Shown one piece after another: positions 60,833-64,000 of a DNA stretch of 64,000 nucleotides. Under the pieces are notes generated by a model. The model searched no databases and was not told where the DNA came from. It worked only from the letters and a program-made list of their open reading frames with translations. Each line of letters starts with the position of its first letter. Position 1 is the first letter of the stretch. The stretch is from Variovorax paradoxus (GTDB lineage: Bacteria > Pseudomonadota > Gammaproteobacteria > Burkholderiales > Burkholderiaceae_C), in assembly GCF_029919115.1 (NCBI RefSeq), contig NZ_CP123990.1:434001-498000 (forward strand), written 5' to 3'. Position numbers and translations under genes: made by a program.

Positions 60833-62461
60833 ATGAGCGACAACACATTCGACTACATCGTCATCGGCGGCGGCACGGCCGGCGCGCTGATGTGCAACCG
60901 GCTGACCCGCAAATCGCAACAGCGCACGCTGCTGATCGAAGCCGGCCGCAAGGACGACTACCACTGGATCCACATTCCCGTGGGCTACCTGTATTGCATC
61001 GGCAATCCGCGCACCGACTGGCTCTACAGCACCGAGCCCGATGCGGGCCTCAACGGTCGCACGCTGCGCTACCCGCGCGGCAAGACGCTGGGCGGCTGCT
61101 CCAGCATCAACGGCATGATCTACATGCGCGGCCAGTCGCGCGACTATGACCAATGGGCGCAGCTCACGGGCGACGACGACTGGAAGTGGCAGAACGTGCT
61201 GCCCGACTTCAAGAAGCACGAGGACTACTACCTCGGCGCCGACGAACTGCACGGCGCTGGCGGCGAATGGCGGGTGGAGAAGCAGCGCCTGCGCTGGGAC
61301 ATCCTCGACGCCTTTGCCGAAGCCGCCGTGCAAGCCGGCGTGCCGCACAGCACCGACTTCAACCGCGGCAGCAACGAAGGCGTCGGCTATTTCCAGGTCA
61401 ACCAGAAGAACGGCTGGCGCTGGAACACGGCGAAGGCCTTCTTGCGGCCTGTGTGCTACGGCCGGCCCAACTTCGAGATGTGGGTCAATGCGCACGTCAC
61501 CAAGCTGATCATCGAAGCGCAGCCCGACGGCAGCCAGCGCTGCACCGGCGTGCAGGTGTGGGACGGCCACGAGATGATCACCGCGCATGCCACGCGCGAG
61601 GTGGTGCTGTGCGCCGGCAGCATCGGCTCGCCGCAGATCCTGCAGCTTTCGGGCATCGGCCCGGCCGATTTGCTGCGCCAGCATGGTATCGATGTGGTGG
61701 TCGATGCACCGGGCGTCGGCGCGAATCTGCAAGACCACTTGCAGATTCGCGCGGTCTACAAGATCAATGGCGCGCCCACGCTCAACGTGCTGGCGTCGTC
61801 GATGTACGGCAAGGCAAAAATCGGCCTCGAATACCTGATGAAGCGCACCGGGCCGATGAGCATGGCGCCGTCGCAACTCGGCGCATTCACGCGCAGTTCG
61901 CCCGAGCATGAGTGGCCCAATCTCGAATACCACGTGCAGCCGTTGTCGCTCGACGCATTCGGCGAGCCGCTGCACAGCTTTCCGGCCTTTACGGCGAGCG
62001 TGTGCAACCTCAACCCCACGAGCCGCGGCACGGTGCGCATCAAGAGCCCGCGCTTTGAGGAGGCGCCGGCCATTGCGCCCAACTACCTGAGCACCGATGA
62101 AGACCGCAAGGTGGCGGCCGATTCGCTGCGCGTGACACGCCGCATTGCATCGCAGCCTGCGCTTGCCAAGTACAAGCCGGAGGAATGGAAGCCGGGCGTT
62201 CAGTACCAGAGCGACGAAGACCTGGCGCGCCTCGCCGGCGACATCGCAACCACTATCTTCCATCCGGTGGGCACAACCAAGATGGGCGCCGACGGCGACC
62301 CGATGGCGGTGCTTGACTCGAAGCTGCGGGTGCGTGGCGTGCAGGGGCTGCGAGTGGTCGACGCAGGCGCGATGCCTACGATCACCAGTGGCAATACGAA
62401 CAGCCCGACATTGATGATGGCCGAGAAGGCTGTGGGGTGGATTCTGGAAGCGAATCACTGA
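60833..62461 (+). CDS. GMC-family FAD oxidoreductase (choline dehydrogenase-like)
   Basis: The 542-residue flavoprotein has the FAD fold YIVIGGGTAGALMCNRL, the GMC signature PRGKTLGGCSSINGMIYMRG, a second signature GSIGSPQILQLSGIGP, and the C-terminal HPVGTTKMG and MPTITSGNTNSPTLMMAEKAV with active-site His/Asn. It oxidises an alcohol to an aldehyde in the cytosol. Choline, polyethylene glycol and aromatic alcohols are known substrates of the family; none can be chosen here. Confidence 0.92.
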   Translation: MSDNTFDYIVIGGGTAGALMCNRLTRKSQQRTLLIEAGRKDDYHWIHIPVGYLYCIGNPRTDWLYSTEPDAGLNGRTLRYPRGKTLGGCSSINGMIYMRGQSRDYDQWAQLTGDDDWKWQNVLPDFKKHEDYYLGADELHGAGGEWRVEKQRLRWDILDAFAEAAVQAGVPHSTDFNRGSNEGVGYFQVNQKNGWRWNTAKAFLRPVCYGRPNFEMWVNAHVTKLIIEAQPDGSQRCTGVQVWDGHEMITAHATREVVLCAGSIGSPQILQLSGIGPADLLRQHGIDVVVDAPGVGANLQDHLQIRAVYKINGAPTLNVLASSMYGKAKIGLEYLMKRTGPMSMAPSQLGAFTRSSPEHEWPNLEYHVQPLSLDAFGEPLHSFPAFTASVCNLNPTSRGTVRIKSPRFEEAPAIAPNYLSTDEDRKVAADSLRVTRRIASQPALAKYKPEEWKPGVQYQSDEDLARLAGDIATTIFHPVGTTKMGADGDPMAVLDSKLRVRGVQGLRVVDAGAMPTITSGNTNSPTLMMAEKAVGWILEANH

Positions 62462-62502
62462 GGCGTTTGTTCGGGGCCTGTTGCTGTTTGGAGGCGCTGC
62501 TG

Positions 62503-62678
62503 TTCAGGGCGGCGTGCAAAGGCCACCGGGTACTCCCCTCCGCGAATGTCCCCCGCCTTCGGCTCCTCCTTTATTTCGCTGCGGGGAGCACCCGATGCCC
62601 TGTGCACCTGGGCACGCTGCTGGTGTTCCGCTGATCAACCACGGCTCTGTGCAACGCGCCCGTCGGCGGGTGCGCGCC
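62503..62678. repeat. Dispersed intergenic repeat, copy 2 (core inverted, right end lost)
   Basis: This shares left flank and left end with the 5.3-kb copy (TTCAGGGC...CCACCGGGTACTCC, CTCCGCGAATGTCCCCCG at 62538-62555) and right flank CCCGTCGGCGGGTGCGC in the same orientation. The core (about 62556-62640; for example GCTGCGGGGAGCACCCGATG) is the reverse complement of the copy-1 core. The right 18-bp inverted-repeat end is missing. Confidence 0.85.
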
Positions 62679-62694
62679 CTGAACCTCAGGGCGC
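62674..62694. terminator. Hairpin between convergent GMC and receptor genes
   Basis: GCGCCCTGA-ACC-TCAGGGCGC is a perfect 9-bp stem with a 3-nt loop, directly after the repeat and 16 nt before the stop of the minus-strand receptor gene. No T run follows on either side, so termination is uncertain. Confidence 0.5.
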
Positions 62695-62710
62695 GACACG
62701 TACGCATCAA

Positions 62711-63787
62711 TCACTTCTCGATAGTCTTGTTCCAACGCGCATTCCACGCAGGCCGGTTCGCATTGATGCTGTCCCAGTCAATGGTGACCGCAGTCTTCAT
62801 CCACTTGTTGATGTCCGCCACCTGCTGCACACCGTCGCCGACAGCAGGTGCCTTGGGGTTGGTGGGAATCTGCGCGCCGTACTGCAATACGTTGGCCTGA
62901 GCCAGCGGGCTCAACAGGAACTCGGCAAGCTTTTGCGACAGCTCGGGCTCGCTGTTGTTGGCAATCACGCACTGGCCCACCATCAGCACCACCGCGCCTT
63001 CCTTCGGTGGCGCGTACTCCACCGGAATGCCCTTGGTCTTGAGCGCGGCCACGGCCGTGGGCGTCAGCGGAAAGATCGCGGCTTCGCCGGTCTGCACCAT
63101 TTCCGACAACTTGGCCGAACTCGGGATGTACTCGAGCACGTTCGGGCCGATGGTGGTGGGCCAGGCCTTGAAGCCCGGCTCCACGTTCTTGTCGTTACCG
63201 CCCTGGATGCGGTTGAACATCAAGAAGCCGTGCAGACCGAAGGACGATGACGACATCGATTGGAAGACTACCTTGCCCTTGTACTTGGGGTCGGCCAGGT
63301 CCATCCACGAGGTGGGCGCCGCCCAGCCCTTGTCCTTAAACATCTTGGCGTTGTAGGCCAGGCCCGTCATGCCCAGGCTCACGCCGCTGGCCATGTCGTC
63401 CTTGAAACGCGCGGCCGGGTAGATCTCGGCCAGAGACGGATTGGGGCGCTGCTTCTGGCACAGGCCCATGCCGATGGCGCGCACCATGATGCCGTCGTCC
63501 AGGAACATCACATGCATCTGCGGGCGGTCCTTGTTGGCCTGCGCCTTGGCGAGGATGTCGGACGAAGTGCCCGGCACCACCACCACCTTGGCGCCGTAGA
63601 GCTTTTCGAACGCGGGGAACACGTACTGCGTGTATGCCTTCTCCATGGTGCCGCCGTTCATGCCGATGTAGAGCGTCTTGGTCTGCGCGCCGGCTGTGCC
63701 GCCGGCCGCGAGCGCGGCAACCGCCGCCGCACCAAGCAAGCTCCGGCGAAGGGAGAAAAAGAAGGGCTTCTTCTGAAAACGGGACAT
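62711..63787 (-). CDS. ABC transporter periplasmic receptor (PotD/polyamine-like)
   Basis: The 358-residue receptor has a signal peptide (LRRSLLGAAAVAALAAGGTAGAQ) and the type 2 extracellular binding fold: TLYIGMNGGTMEKAYTQYVFPAFEKLYGAKVVVVPG, MHVMFLDDGIMVRAIGMGLC, GLAYNAKMFKDKGWAAPTSWMDLADPKYKGKV. Such receptors bind polyamines, iron or aminophosphonates. It is co-directional with a DAO-type oxidoreductase whose end lies 12 nt upstream. An amine or amino acid substrate is plausible but unproven. Confidence 0.85.
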   Translation of the reverse strand: MSRFQKKPFFFSLRRSLLGAAAVAALAAGGTAGAQTKTLYIGMNGGTMEKAYTQYVFPAFEKLYGAKVVVVPGTSSDILAKAQANKDRPQMHVMFLDDGIMVRAIGMGLCQKQRPNPSLAEIYPAARFKDDMASGVSLGMTGLAYNAKMFKDKGWAAPTSWMDLADPKYKGKVVFQSMSSSSFGLHGFLMFNRIQGGNDKNVEPGFKAWPTTIGPNVLEYIPSSAKLSEMVQTGEAAIFPLTPTAVAALKTKGIPVEYAPPKEGAVVLMVGQCVIANNSEPELSQKLAEFLLSPLAQANVLQYGAQIPTNPKAPAVGDGVQQVADINKWMKTAVTIDWDSINANRPAWNARWNKTIEK

Positions 63788-63799
63788 GGTGTTTTCCTT

Positions 63800-64000
63800 T
63801 CAGGGTGGGGTGGGGGTGGTGGTCTTGTCTGCTGTCGTTGGTGCTTCTTCGTTTGCCGCGGCCGCAAAGAAGCGTTCGATCGAGAAGCTCTCGATCGGCG
63901 TGCTGCTGCGTCCGTCGCGCACGAGTTCGGCCAGCACTTCGCCGGCTGCGGGGCCGATCTGGAAACCCGCGCCTGAAAAGCCGAAGCCGTGGAACAGCCC
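63800..64000 (-). CDS. FAD-dependent oxidoreductase (DAO type), C-terminal end only
   Basis: The last 66 residues of a protein cut by the window edge are visible: GLFHGFGFSGAGFQIGPAAGEVLAELVRDG is the C-terminal FAD-contact motif of DAO-family amino acid or sarcosine oxidases and dehydrogenases. A Thr/Pro-rich tail leads to a TGA at 63800-63802. It lies 12 nt upstream of the receptor gene on the same strand, so the two are probably in one operon. Confidence 0.75.
   Translation of the reverse strand, partial: GLFHGFGFSGAGFQIGPAAGEVLAELVRDGRSSTPIESFSIERFFAAAANEEAPTTADKTTTPTPP

Overview
The window is chromosomal DNA from a high-GC betaproteobacterium. Gene content and protein style suggest Comamonadaceae close to Variovorax: many solitary Bug/TctC-type periplasmic receptors, LigAB-like dioxygenases, and a biuret/ureide cluster. 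This is inference; there is no rRNA gene to confirm it, and I found no tRNA, rRNA or CRISPR array.

Layout. (1) 1-9,894: an hpa operon on the minus strand for meta-cleavage of homoprotocatechuate (hpaR-hpaG1-hpaG2-Bug receptor-hpaE-[repeat]-LigA/LigB-type dioxygenase-hpaF-hpaH-hpaI-IlvD/Edd dehydratase-second Bug receptor). (2) 9,960-14,845: housekeeping genes radA, a lipoprotein, a small membrane protein, rdgC, ilvE and a zinc-finger protein. (3) 14,885-23,426: an O-antigen-ligase-type protein, then a tightly packed minus-strand operon of two ketosynthase-type proteins, a flavin halogenase-like protein and a two-component system, with an AmpG-type permease upstream. (4) 23,503-24,366: an M48 peptidase. 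(5) 24,545-36,889: a plus-strand ureide island. It holds allophanate hydrolase, a nitrate/taurine-type ABC transporter, an AtzH-like protein, a BMP/nucleoside-type ABC transporter, a biuret hydrolase, a second isochorismatase-like hydrolase (candidate triuret hydrolase) and a GntR regulator. Two similar operator-like boxes precede its two halves. (6) 36,904-42,436: xth, pyrE, a coiled-coil protein and gatCAB. (7) 42,653-47,300: the mreBCD-mrdA cell-shape operon, without rodA next to it. (8) 47,345-54,943: a homogentisate locus (fumarylacetoacetase, Bug receptor, hmgA, MhaB/MhaA-like hydroxylase, MBL-fold hydrolase, divergent IclR regulator), followed by a sirtuin. (9) 55,705-59,637: DUF3185 protein and an Mla-like lipid transport operon. 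(10) 59,786-64,000: a LysR regulator divergent from a GMC oxidoreductase, then a PotD-like receptor and the end of a DAO-type oxidoreductase.

How the genes work together. Two separate aromatic routes are encoded. Homoprotocatechuate is opened by meta cleavage and taken by HpaE/G/F/H/I to C3-C4 central metabolites. 3-Hydroxyphenylacetate is probably hydroxylated to homogentisate and opened by HmgA, ending at fumarylacetoacetase. The ureide island would take nitrogen from triuret/biuret-like compounds through allophanate to ammonia and CO2.

Intergenic DNA is unusually informative. A dispersed repeat occurs at 5.3 kb and 62.5 kb with its core inverted between copies. A nested inverted repeat and a 67-bp tandem duplication lie just before the second isochorismatase-like gene. 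An 11-bp tandem palindrome abuts the O-antigen-ligase stop codon. GC-rich hairpin (REP-like) elements sit at three gene ends.
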